Assembly: GCF_000317435.1 (NCBI RefSeq)
Contig: NC_019751.1
Location: forward strand, 1,054,001 to 1,118,000
Direction of reading: 5' to 3'
Source: Calothrix sp. PCC 6303
GTDB taxonomy: Bacteria; Cyanobacteriota; Cyanobacteriia; Cyanobacteriales; Nostocaceae
DNA: 64,000 nt
Shown in pieces: positions 27,664 to 35,339 of this stretch. The notes below the pieces were generated by a model. It was not told where the DNA came from. It was given only the letters and a program-made list of their open reading frames with translations, and searched no databases. How positions within the stretch are numbered: position 1 is the stretch's first letter; each line of letters opens with the position of its first letter. A program made the translations under genes and the position numbers.

Positions 27664-29010
27664 ATGTCTCAGTCAAGTTTTCAACGTGCAAATACTCTGA
27701 AAGCGGCTTTTTTGGCTTGTAATGTTGAGCCACTTGAACCAGCCGAAATGGAACGGTATTATGTCGATTTATCGTCAGTACGAAAAACTTCGGCTATTGA
27801 TAATGTCAGTACAATTTTAGATTTTCAAGAAGCAGGTGATTTTACAACAATTCTATTTACTGGACATCGCGGTTGCGGTAAAAGTACCGAGTTAAAGAGA
27901 ATTCAAAGTCTTTGGGAAAACAATTATCATGTTATTTATTTGGAAGCAAATGAAGAAACAGATATTAATGATGCTCGGTATACAGATTTATATTTAATTG
28001 TCATTAAACAAGTTGAATTTGAATTACGAAAATTAGGTTTAACTTTTGACGACAAGCTATTAAAAAGTTTTGAATCGTGGTTTAAAGACATTACTCAAGA
28101 AAACGAGCAAAGTGTCGAGAAATCAGTCAACGTTGATGCAGAGGCTACTCTCAGCCCCACAGCACCGTTTCTTGCTAAATTAATGGTGAAATTGCTGGCA
28201 CAAATTAAAGGTTCAGACAAGCAAAAAACAACCATTCGCCAAACTCTAGAAAAAGATTTATCTCGCCTCAAATCTGATACTAATTTGTTACTGAGTGATG
28301 CCTATGTTAAATTGCGTCAGAAGTTTCCTGAATGTAAAGGCTTATTAATTATCTTTGACAATTTGGATCGAGTTCCTCCTGTAGTTGCCGAACATTTGTT
28401 TTTTGATTATGCGGCTCAGATGCAGGAATTAAATTGTACAATCATTTATACAGTGCCAATTTCGATTCTTTGCTCACCCAAAAATCCCCTGAATCAATTT
28501 GATGGCAATCCCCACATTGTGCCGATGATTAATATCTATGAGTTTGAACGGCATAAATGTGAATTGAATTACGATCAAAAAGGTTTAGATATCATAGCCA
28601 GTGTCATTGAAAAACGAGTTGATGTTGATGCCATTTTCGAGAGTCGCAATCAACTACTAGAACTAGCCAAAGCCAGCGGAGGACATGTACGTCAGTTAAT
28701 GCAAATGATGCGCTCTGCATGTCAAACAGCTAGCACCCGTAAACACGCCAAAATCATGTCCGAAGATATAGATTATGCAGTTAAACAGCAACAATTTACT
28801 TTTGAGCGGTTTATTCCAGAAGAACATTATGCTCATTTGGCTCAGGTTTGTTTAACCAAAGATGTCAGCAAAGATGAAGTCGGGCAATTAATGTTATTTA
28901 ATACTTCCGTGTTGGAATATAACGGCGATAAAAGATGGAATTATCCAAATCCGGTGGTGAAGCAAAATGAGTTCTTCCAACAAGCCCTCAAAGCAGCCCA
29001 GCAACCATAA
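27664..29010 (+). CDS. P-loop AAA/STAND-type ATPase, first gene of a two-gene module
   Basis: Protein of 448 residues. Walker A GHRGCGKST is at residues 67-75 and Walker B LLIIFDNLDRV at about 228-238. A sensor-like TIIYTVPISILCS follows, and then a helical winged-helix-like C-terminal part with GGHVRQLMQMMRSA. This is the Orc/Cdc6-STAND style of NTPase found in bacterial signalling and conflict proteins. No nuclease, TIR or membrane effector is fused. The next gene overlaps it by 44 bp in another frame and encodes a TPR protein, so the two are very likely translated together and act as partners. Role unknown. Confidence 0.78.
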   Translation: MSQSSFQRANTLKAAFLACNVEPLEPAEMERYYVDLSSVRKTSAIDNVSTILDFQEAGDFTTILFTGHRGCGKSTELKRIQSLWENNYHVIYLEANEETDINDARYTDLYLIVIKQVEFELRKLGLTFDDKLLKSFESWFKDITQENEQSVEKSVNVDAEATLSPTAPFLAKLMVKLLAQIKGSDKQKTTIRQTLEKDLSRLKSDTNLLLSDAYVKLRQKFPECKGLLIIFDNLDRVPPVVAEHLFFDYAAQMQELNCTIIYTVPISILCSPKNPLNQFDGNPHIVPMINIYEFERHKCELNYDQKGLDIIASVIEKRVDVDAIFESRNQLLELAKASGGHVRQLMQMMRSACQTASTRKHAKIMSEDIDYAVKQQQFTFERFIPEEHYAHLAQVCLTKDVSKDEVGQLMLFNTSVLEYNGDKRWNYPNPVVKQNEFFQQALKAAQQP

Positions 29011-30673
29011 TAGTAGTGAAAATCAAGCGGAAATTGGCAAGTTTATCGCCACAAATCAGGATGAATTTGCAGAATTAGTGACATTTATTGATTTTGCTGA
29101 AAAATTTACACTAGGTTTTATCGAAATTAACTTTCCTCCAGATATCAACCTCTTAATTGCCGGATTACAGCAGAATTCCCAATGTCAAGAAATCCAATTT
29201 GTAATTTTAGACTTTCCTGAGAAAAATTTGCGATTTCTGCGAGATGAATTAGTAAGGCAATTAGCTGAAATTACCAAAGAAAGCAATAAAAAACTTGTTT
29301 TATTAATTCGGAATTTAGAAAAATCCATCGGTGTCTTTGGAGATTACCCACCAATTTTACAGGATTTAAACTTTGTCCGCGATTCCTATCGTCAAACCGT
29401 ACCCCATCCACTTTTATTTATCTTGCCAGATTATGCGATTTCCCGGTTAGCAAAATTTGCTCCAGATTTTTGGGCTTGGAAATCAGGTTTATTCCGGTTT
29501 AAAACTACAGAATTGACAAGAGATAGGGCAATCGCTAGCACTTTGGATGCAGATACAAATATAGCCCGCTTACCAACACCAGAACAACAAGAACGTATCG
29601 ATTTATTACATAGCTTGTTGATGGAATATAAACCAACTGGAGAAATACCAAATCAAGAAAATCTCCGGAATTGCGGAAATATTTTAAATGAATTGGGAAC
29701 AGCATATTTAAGTCAGCATAAACCAAGCCAAGCTAGAGAATATTTAAAGGAAGCTTGGAAAATTACTCAGGAATTTTCTGATTATTCTTTGGAAATTCGA
29801 GTGATTAATCAGTTGGGTGGAAGCTATTCTCAACAACGACAGTTTGCAACAGCTCGCAGCTACCATCAACAAGCTTTAAATATTGCCAAAAAGCAGGAAA
29901 GTAATCATGCTGTTGCTAATTGCTTATTTAATTTAGGTAATGTTTCTCTAGATACGCGACAGTTTCAGCAAGCAAGAGATTATTATCAACAAGCCCTGGA
30001 AATTAAAATCGAACTTGGCGCGAGGTTTGAATCTGCTCGCACTTACCACCAGTTGGGAAGGGTTGCCCAACAATTGCGGGAATATGAGCAAGCAAGGGAT
30101 TATTATCAACAAGCCCTGGAAATTAAAATCGAATTTGGTGCGAGGTATGATTCTGCTAGCACTTACCACGGCTTGGGAATACTTGCCCGAAAGTTGCGGG
30201 AATATGAACAAGCAAGGGTTTACTCTCAACAAGCCCTGGAAATTAAAATCGAATTTGGCGCGAGGTTTGAATCTGCTGGCACTTACCACAACTTGGGAAT
30301 AGTTGCCCAACAGTTGCGAGAATATGAACAAGCACGGGTTTATTATCAACAAGCCCTGGAAATTAAAATCGAATTTGGCGCGAGATTTGAATCTGCTAGC
30401 ACTTACGGGCAATTAGGATTACTTGCCCAAGATTTGCGAGAATACCCTCAAGCAAGGGATTATTATCAACAAGCTCTAGAAATATATATCGAATATGGCG
30501 ATCGCTATTCCCAAGCCCTCACACTTTATTGTTTAGGGACACTTGCCAAAGCTGAGGAGAACTACGCAGAAGCTAGGGCTAATTTGCAGACAGCTTTGGA
30601 GATATATGTTGAGTACCAAGACGAATATATGGCTACGATGATGCAGGAGTGTTTAGAGGATTTACCGGAGTGA
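28967..30673 (+). CDS. TPR protein with an N-terminal inactive-STAND-like domain, partner of the ATPase
   Basis: Protein of 568 residues. Residues about 25-190 resemble a P-loop fold without Walker A (EIQFVILDFPEKNLRFLRDEL, KLVLLIRNLEKS, HPLLFILPDYAISRLAKFAPDFWAWKSGLFRF). This pattern recurs in cyanobacterial TPR proteins and fits inactive STAND modules. From about 215 onward come some nine tetratricopeptide repeats. Five of them are on a 40-residue period with ARDYYQQALEIKIEFGARF, nearly identical at DNA level. The gene overlaps the ATPase gene by 44 bp. TPRs usually bind peptides or partner proteins, so this is the likely sensor or scaffold arm. The stop codon is the first base of a 94-bp inverted repeat. 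Confidence 0.78.
   Translation: MSSSNKPSKQPSNHNSSENQAEIGKFIATNQDEFAELVTFIDFAEKFTLGFIEINFPPDINLLIAGLQQNSQCQEIQFVILDFPEKNLRFLRDELVRQLAEITKESNKKLVLLIRNLEKSIGVFGDYPPILQDLNFVRDSYRQTVPHPLLFILPDYAISRLAKFAPDFWAWKSGLFRFKTTELTRDRAIASTLDADTNIARLPTPEQQERIDLLHSLLMEYKPTGEIPNQENLRNCGNILNELGTAYLSQHKPSQAREYLKEAWKITQEFSDYSLEIRVINQLGGSYSQQRQFATARSYHQQALNIAKKQESNHAVANCLFNLGNVSLDTRQFQQARDYYQQALEIKIELGARFESARTYHQLGRVAQQLREYEQARDYYQQALEIKIEFGARYDSASTYHGLGILARKLREYEQARVYSQQALEIKIEFGARFESAGTYHNLGIVAQQLREYEQARVYYQQALEIKIEFGARFESASTYGQLGLLAQDLREYPQARDYYQQALEIYIEYGDRYSQALTLYCLGTLAKAEENYAEARANLQTALEIYVEYQDEYMATMMQECLEDLPE
29958..30480 (+). repeat. 120-bp direct tandem repeats within the TPR gene
   Basis: The phrase CAAGCCCTGGAAATTAAAAT recurs at about 29991, 30111, 30231 and 30351, with a diverged unit at 30471. 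The period is exactly 120 bp (40 codons). Units differ at only a few positions, including third codon bases, which indicates recent duplication or gene conversion. Confidence 0.9.
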
Positions 30674-30764
30674 CCTCTCCCTGGTTTGCGCTTACGCTTA
30701 AACCTGTCCCTCTCCGAGTCGGAGAGGGAAGACTTGAACGCCAGTTCAAGGCAGGGAGAGGTCA
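30671..30764 (+). terminator. 94-bp inverted repeat (cloverleaf-like), likely terminator
   Basis: TGACCTCTCCCTG (30671-30683) pairs with CAGGGAGAGGTCA (30752-30764). Inside are two more perfect hairpins, TCCCTCTCCGA/TCGGAGAGGGA and CTTGAAC/GTTCAAG. TTTT follows. The first base is the TGA stop of the TPR gene. Confidence 0.8.
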
Positions 30765-30838
30765 TTTTAGGGCTTTGTTGGGAAGTGCGATCGCATTTTG
30801 GGTTTGTGGATTTGTAGGGAAGTGCGATGTTTTAACGA

Positions 30839-31129
30839 TTATTCTATACCTGATGTAATTTCCTGTGCCCCATGTATAACAGCAAGCACATCAATTTGTT
30901 CGGGTTTGATGTAATAGATAATTCGATATGAACCTTCAATCACTTCCCGAATTTGCTCAGTTTCAAACTCTGGTACAATTCGACCAGATAGAGGGAAATT
31001 CACAATTTGCTGAGAACGTCTGGTTATGCGGTCGATAATCCTAGTGGCATACTGAGGTGAATTTTGAGAAATATAATTATAAATTGCTGAGAGATTTTCT
31101 ACGGCTGTTTCTGTCCAAAAAACTTTCAC
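30839..31129 (-). CDS. ParE/RelE-superfamily toxin
   Basis: Toxin of 96 residues in the ParE group: WTETAVENLSAIYNYISQNSPQYA at the N-terminus, FPLSGRIVPEF in the middle and IREVIEGSYRIIYYIKPEQIDVLAVIHGAQE at the end. ParE toxins inhibit gyrase, and RelE relatives cut mRNA on the ribosome. The antitoxin gene is directly upstream and overlaps by 4 bp (ATGA). It is the second gene of a minus-strand TA operon, with a second TA pair 0.4 kb upstream. Confidence 0.88.
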   Translation of the reverse strand: MKVFWTETAVENLSAIYNYISQNSPQYATRIIDRITRRSQQIVNFPLSGRIVPEFETEQIREVIEGSYRIIYYIKPEQIDVLAVIHGAQEITSGIE

Positions 31130-31314
31130 TCTGGTAGTCCAAATTTTGCCCTAACTTCCTGTACAGAAGTTACATTACCAGCCTGACTATCAACAAGTCC
31201 AGCTTCCACAACTTGCCTAACATAAATCTCATACATAAGGTCATCCCATGTTGAGTTATCAGGTAATTTATCAATGAGCTTTCGAGCTTCTTCTTTAATA
31301 TTGAGCTTTTCCAT
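31126..31314 (-). CDS. antitoxin of the ParE-like pair
   Basis: Protein of 62 residues (MEKLNIKEEARKLIDKLPDN..., ending VREVRAKFGLPE-like). The region TWDDLMYEIYVRQVVEAGL is typical of short antitoxins paired with ParE toxins in cyanobacteria (helix pair with a D-x-hydrophobic pattern). It overlaps the toxin start by 4 bp, the usual translational coupling. DNA binding by its N-terminal part is inferred from the family. Confidence 0.82.
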   Translation of the reverse strand: MEKLNIKEEARKLIDKLPDNSTWDDLMYEIYVRQVVEAGLVDSQAGNVTSVQEVRAKFGLPE

Positions 31315-31560
31315 AGAGATTACAAATAAATTACTTTCCTTTTTCTATTGTAGGCTCGATTTGCAAGTCGGAATAGTGCTTGCTTCGTCAGGCTTGCAGC
31401 AGAAATCGCATTTGGGTTTTAATGGGTTTTGTGGGGTTATGCGAAGCTTGCGCGACGTAGCTTGTCCGACGCAAGTCGTAAGTCGTTCGCTTTGTGGATT
31501 ATTAATGGGTTTGTGGGGTTATGCGATCGCGTTTGTCAATTTTCATCAAGATGGAGTACC
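31315..31560. repeat. intergenic, degenerate TTTGTGGGGTTATGCGA repeats
   Basis: TGGGTTTTGTGGGGTTATGCGA at about 31421 and TGGGTTTGTGGGGTTATGCGA at about 31505 are near-identical, about 84 bp apart. A weaker relative is at 30790. No gene here. Confidence 0.5.
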
Positions 31561-31827
31561 TTAGCTTTCGTCTTTATAAATCTTCCCGCGATGTCCAACT
31601 TCGACAACACTTACCACTAGATTATCATCGAAAATATCATATATAACGCGATAGTCGCTGACTCTAATTCGATAAGTGTTTTCTTTGCCTTTGAGCTTTT
31701 TCACTCCATTTGGACGGGGTTCTATGGCTAAATCATCAATTTTAACTTGTATACGCTCTTGAAGTTCTGATGGTAATTTTTTAAGTTGTTTCAACGCACC
31801 CTTTAATATTTCAACTTTGTAACTCAC
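31561..31827 (-). CDS. RelE-family mRNA interferase toxin
   Basis: Toxin of 88 residues with the full RelE outline: VEILKGALKQLKKLPSELQERI at the start, PRPNGVKKLKGKENTYRIRVSDYRVIYDI in the centre (the Arg/Tyr-rich catalytic segment) and VVEVGHRGKIYKDES at the end. RelE toxins cleave mRNA in the ribosomal A site during stress. It follows its antitoxin gene with a 4-bp overlap. Confidence 0.92.
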   Translation of the reverse strand: MSYKVEILKGALKQLKKLPSELQERIQVKIDDLAIEPRPNGVKKLKGKENTYRIRVSDYRVIYDIFDDNLVVSVVEVGHRGKIYKDES

Positions 31828-32063
31828 GCAACTTCCTTTTTAATTTCTGTTCGCAGCTCCTTTTTAGCTTCTTCCCATGACATTGAATCATCAATTTTAG
31901 ATGCTTCTCTAGCTTTGTTATAGGCTTTTAAATCTTCTTCTTCTTCTTCTGCTTCTATTTTTTGAAGTAGTGCATAAATATCATCTAAAGTGCTGTCATA
32001 AGATTGGTGCAACAGTATATTAATTTCTTTTATTAATTGTTCGCGTTCTTGTTCACTTTTCAT
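31824..32063 (-). CDS. antitoxin of the RelE pair
   Basis: Protein of 79 residues, highly charged (AEEEEEDLKAYNKAREASKIDDS, then MSWEEAKKELRTEIKKEVA). The N-terminal helix (ERE QLIKEINILL) and C-terminal toxin-binding helix fit small antitoxins linked to RelE. It overlaps the toxin start by 4 bp and is itself only 20 bp after the stop of the UBA-like membrane protein gene, so all three may share a transcript. Confidence 0.82.
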   Translation of the reverse strand: MKSEQEREQLIKEINILLHQSYDSTLDDIYALLQKIEAEEEEEDLKAYNKAREASKIDDSMSWEEAKKELRTEIKKEVA

Positions 32064-32083
32064 TTTAAGACCTCAGTTGAGAT

Positions 32084-32521
32084 TTAGTTGCTTGGTGGTA
32101 AATTTTTCCCATCACTTGGTTCAGTATATTGACAATAGACATTTAAGCCAATTTTGAGAATATAAAGCACAATAATAGTTGCAATTGAAGGATCAAGAGG
32201 AATTGCGGTTAAAGCCATCAAAGATGTAATTGTAGCCGTTAATAACACAGCATTTTCTGGGCTTTTGGTATAGTCGCTCAAACGTGCGCGAAATCCTTCA
32301 TCACCACAAAGTTCATCTCGCACCACATCTAAGGTAGTTTGCCAGATGTTTTTGCTTCCCATTGTCGGTTTGCCGTTTTTCTCAATCCACAGTTCCTCAA
32401 AGGAAGTATCCAGGTTGCCGTTATGATGTTCTAATGTAGCGATCGCTTTGTTGGCTGGTTGATATTCTTTGAGTAAGTCGCGTACTGAATTGATTTCATC
32501 TGCGGTGAGTTGTGCGTTCAT
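32084..32521 (-). CDS. small membrane protein with UBA-like N-terminus (paralogue 1)
   Basis: Unknown family, 145 residues. The N-terminus (LTADEINSVRDLLKEYQPAN, then AIATLEHHNGNLDTSFEELW) has the three-helix G-N-L-x-x-(A/S)-hydrophobic pattern of UBA/CUE folds. The C-terminus has one or two hydrophobic segments (AVLLTATITSLMALTAI and SIATIIVLYILKIGLNVYCQY). It is clearly related to the protein at 34620-34982 in both halves. It lies 20 bp upstream of a RelE-type TA pair and just downstream of the P450 gene on the same strand. A membrane adaptor is one reading; function not known. Confidence 0.72.
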   Translation of the reverse strand: MNAQLTADEINSVRDLLKEYQPANKAIATLEHHNGNLDTSFEELWIEKNGKPTMGSKNIWQTTLDVVRDELCGDEGFRARLSDYTKSPENAVLLTATITSLMALTAIPLDPSIATIIVLYILKIGLNVYCQYTEPSDGKNLPPSN

Positions 32522-32555
32522 ATTTTTTCAGATTTCCTGGAAAACTGCTGTAATT

Positions 32556-33881
32556 CTATTTAGATAAACACCCAAACCTAACTTGCAGATTATCACGAGG
32601 ACGAGGTGTTGGCACCATCGCCATTTCTGGTTTATCCCCATTGACTAGTTCCCATTGATACTTTCTTATTAGTAATGCTGCAAATATTTTCATTTCTAAC
32701 TTAGCAAATTCTTTACCCAAACATTCCCGTACTCCGCCACCAAATGTCATATAGCTAAAGGGTTTAGTTTTATCTTCAGCCCGATCAGGATTAAATCTCT
32801 CCGGCTCAAAGCTATCTGGCTCAGTATATATACTTTCATCTCGATGTGTCCTATTTACCTGATATAAAACTGCCCAACCTTGAGGAATTTGATAACCATT
32901 GAATTCGCAAGTTTGAATAACTTCTCGGAAACCACCACCAACTGGAGGAATCACTCGCATTACCTCTTTGAGAACTTGTTCTAGATAAGTCATTTCTTTG
33001 AGACTTTCCAGAGTCAGAGGTTGACTAAAGTCAAAATTTTGTTGTTCAGTACGCACCTTAGCCATAACATCGGGATGCTGTGCTAAGAGTAAACAGAAAG
33101 AAGCGATCGCAGATGTTAATGTTTCATGTCCAGCAAACAGTAATAACAATACCTGATCTTTCAGTTCTTTGATGCTCAACTTACTACCATCTTCATCTGT
33201 CGCTTGGAGTAACAACCCCAAAGCGTCTTGGCTAGAAGCGGTTTGTTGTTGACTCTGAAGAATAATCTGCTCTATCTTCATCAACAGTTGTTCTCGTGCA
33301 TGTAAAGCTTTACCAAATTTAGTCCAAGGTAAATTTATCGGGAGACTAAATAACCCTTCAGAGAACTCTTCAAAGAATTGTCCAATTTCGTCATCACTTG
33401 CTGTATCTGTACCAATCAATAACTTGCAAGCGACATCAAAAGTATATTTCTTTAATTCTGGATACCAAGTTAAATCCCCAATTTTTTCCCATTTTTGCAA
33501 ATAACCATGGGTAATTGCCTCCATCCCACCAACATAACCTGACAAAGCCCTAGGTTGAAAAGCTTGAGATAGTAACTTTCGTCGTTGTAGGTGTTCACCA
33601 CCTTTTTGTATAGCTAAAGAGGCTGCACCTAGTAACTCCTTAGTCGTTTTAGGAAAACTACTGGTAAAATAGGTATTTTCATTGGTGAGTAAAAAACGAT
33701 TAGCATCTGCACCAATGACAACTATAGTTGGACGACCAAATAAATGGGTTTTGTAGAGATTTCCATACCAATTTTGGCGCTTTTGTGAGAAACTGCGATC
33801 GCGTAAAAAGTCAATCGTCTCACCAAGCAACGGTAAACCTAACTTGCCAGGAGGTAAAGGTAAATTTTTAGTAGATGACAT
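32556..33881 (-). CDS. cytochrome P450, CYP120-like
   Basis: Haem monooxygenase of about 441 residues. The Pro-rich start (LPLPPGKLGLPLLGE), I-helix motif FAGHETLTS, ExxR as KEVMR, and haem-binding FGGGVRECLGKEFA with the Cys at about residue 387 are all present. The overall pattern (IGADANRFLLTNEN, YFTSSFPKTTKELLG) is that of CYP120A1, a retinoic-acid-binding cyanobacterial P450; substrate here is unproven. The ATG at 33881 has GAGGCAGG upstream and is preferred over a TTG at 33896. The UBA-like gene follows 34 bp downstream on the same strand. No redox partner gene adjoins. Confidence 0.92.
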   Translation of the reverse strand: MSSTKNLPLPPGKLGLPLLGETIDFLRDRSFSQKRQNWYGNLYKTHLFGRPTIVVIGADANRFLLTNENTYFTSSFPKTTKELLGAASLAIQKGGEHLQRRKLLSQAFQPRALSGYVGGMEAITHGYLQKWEKIGDLTWYPELKKYTFDVACKLLIGTDTASDDEIGQFFEEFSEGLFSLPINLPWTKFGKALHAREQLLMKIEQIILQSQQQTASSQDALGLLLQATDEDGSKLSIKELKDQVLLLLFAGHETLTSAIASFCLLLAQHPDVMAKVRTEQQNFDFSQPLTLESLKEMTYLEQVLKEVMRVIPPVGGGFREVIQTCEFNGYQIPQGWAVLYQVNRTHRDESIYTEPDSFEPERFNPDRAEDKTKPFSYMTFGGGVRECLGKEFAKLEMKIFAALLIRKYQWELVNGDKPEMAMVPTPRPRDNLQVRFGCLSK

Positions 33882-34058
33882 AACCGCCTGCCTCAAAACA
33901 AATTAATCTTTAACTTTAATAATCTATCACCTACGGTAATTGGCTTTGCCATCAAGTTATTTAACGTATTTAGAAGGATGTAGCTTTAGACCAAAATTTT
34001 CGGTATAAAAACTTCAGGGACAATCAAACATACAATAGACTTGTCTACAAATTCAACT

Positions 34059-34199
34059 CTAGTACGATTCGGGGCAAATAAAGCTACCATACTCTACGAG
34101 AAGCCGCTACCCTAGCGGGAACGCTAAGGGCGAACGCGTCTATGAAATGGCTAAAAAGCTTATAGAAATGTCTTTATTCCTTCTGCCGATCTGTACTAG
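34059..34199. mobile_element. 141-bp MITE-like element, ends CTAGTAC
   Basis: Begins CTAGTACGATTCGGGGCAAATAAAG and ends in an inverse of CTAGTACAGATCGGCAGAAG. The interior AAAAAGCTT and TTTATTCCTTCTGCC blocks recur in the element at 44213-44408. Non-coding; between the P450 gene and the PepSY-like gene. Confidence 0.65.
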
Positions 34200-34232
34200 T
34201 CAAATCCTTAATCCTTGATTGTCCAAAAAGTT

Positions 34233-34511
34233 ATGAATCGAGCTTTTCGCAAATATCACCGTACTATTGCTATGATCGTTTCTCTACCCTTAGCGATTAC
34301 CGTTTTAACAGGTATGGCTACCACCATGGTACAACAATGGTCATTCAGCTTTGGGATTTCCAGATCTATAATTTTGCAGATTCATACAGGTAAAATCTTC
34401 CATTTGGAAGGTATTTACCCGATTTTGAATGGATTAGGGCTAATTGGACTACTTGTTACTGGTTTGACTATGACAGGTTTATTTCGTGGAAAAGCGAAAA
34501 AACCAAGTTAG
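34233..34511 (+). CDS. small PepSY-associated TM-like membrane protein
   Basis: Protein of 92 residues starting MNRAFRKYHRTIAMIVSLPL, a classical opening of PepSY-TM helix proteins. Two membrane helices are visible (about 12-32 and 66-84) joined by a short loop with ILQIHTGKIFHLEGIYP. The H-T-G-K region matches the LHTG motif of PepSY-TM iron or reductase-related proteins. Length is far less than full PepSY-TM proteins. I start at the ATG at 34233; a TTG at 34215 would add six residues. Confidence 0.75.
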   Translation: MNRAFRKYHRTIAMIVSLPLAITVLTGMATTMVQQWSFSFGISRSIILQIHTGKIFHLEGIYPILNGLGLIGLLVTGLTMTGLFRGKAKKPS

Positions 34512-34619
34512 TGGACAAAGGCTACAAAAAAATATGCCAGTTGCGGAGGTGCTAAGGGTATCGAATTTACATAGATGTGTGTTAATAATTACATCTATAA
34601 TTTGATCTAAAAGCATCGC

Positions 34620-34982
34620 ATGAATTCAATTACCGCTCAAGAACTCAAAGAATACAGATTACTTCTATCTGATTATCCAGATAATACTGCTTTAGACGGA
34701 CTTAATGCCGTGGAACAATGCCAGGGTAATCTAGAAGATGCTTTGGCGTTACTTGTAAATCAAAGTGGGACTAGACAGTTACTGCAAATCGAACTGGATA
34801 ATCTCGCGCAGATGTGCCGTAATGCAGTTTGTAGTCAACCCACCGAAGACTTTATCGGTTTACTTAATATTGTGTCGGGATTTTTACCACCTCCGGCATC
34901 TTTGGCGGTTCCAGTGGCGTTGTATATTATCAAACTTGGTGTTCGTAACTATTGCCAAATCTCAAATCCCGGCAGCAAATAA
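34620..34982 (+). CDS. small membrane protein with UBA-like N-terminus (paralogue 2)
   Basis: Protein of 120 residues, homologous to 32084-32521. The N-terminus ITAQELKEYRLLLSDYPDN...GLNAVEQCQGNLEDALALL matches the other's UBA-like pattern. The C-terminus PPPASLAVPVALYIIKLGVRNYCQ matches its membrane segment, ending NYCQ in both. It lacks about 25 residues in the middle. Unlike paralogue 1 it is on the plus strand and stands alone. Function not known; the two together show that the family has been duplicated or kept locally. Confidence 0.7.
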   Translation: MNSITAQELKEYRLLLSDYPDNTALDGLNAVEQCQGNLEDALALLVNQSGTRQLLQIELDNLAQMCRNAVCSQPTEDFIGLLNIVSGFLPPPASLAVPVALYIIKLGVRNYCQISNPGSK

Positions 34983-35339
34983 CTATAATTAGGCATAGCT
35001 CTTTGAACAAGAAAAAAGCTTGTTTGGAGAGCTTTTAAAGTGATTTAACATCGGTTTTATTTAGATGTGTGCAAAAGTTATTCCACGATTAGGAAAAAAT
35101 TTTCATACTTTAGATAGATGATGCGATCGCATCTGCTCACAAGGGCTAGCTATGAGCCAAAAACTCACAAAATAGAGCTTAAGAGTGATTTGGGAAGTTT
35201 AGTTTTTAATCGTTTTTACCATAAGCAACTCAAACTACCAACATTTATCGGTATCTACTATTTCCAGTTGGTAATTAGGCAAAAAAAATCAGTACACTAA
35301 AATGAGTTGCTTACTCCTACTCGTGGCACAATTACATCA
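34983..35339. other. intergenic upstream of ndbB
   Basis: AT-rich with AAAAAAGCTTGTTTGGAGAGCTTTT (weak hairpin, possible terminator) at about 35012-35038. A 60-codon open frame at 35118-35300 has no domain support. The ndbB promoter is not clear. Confidence 0.45.

Noticed and set aside
29948-30412. 154-codon frame on the minus strand opposite the TPR repeats
   Set aside because: Shadow of the 120-bp repeats; its own repeats follow the coding strand.
35118-35300. 60-codon frame upstream of ndbB
   Set aside because: No recognisable features and poor start context.
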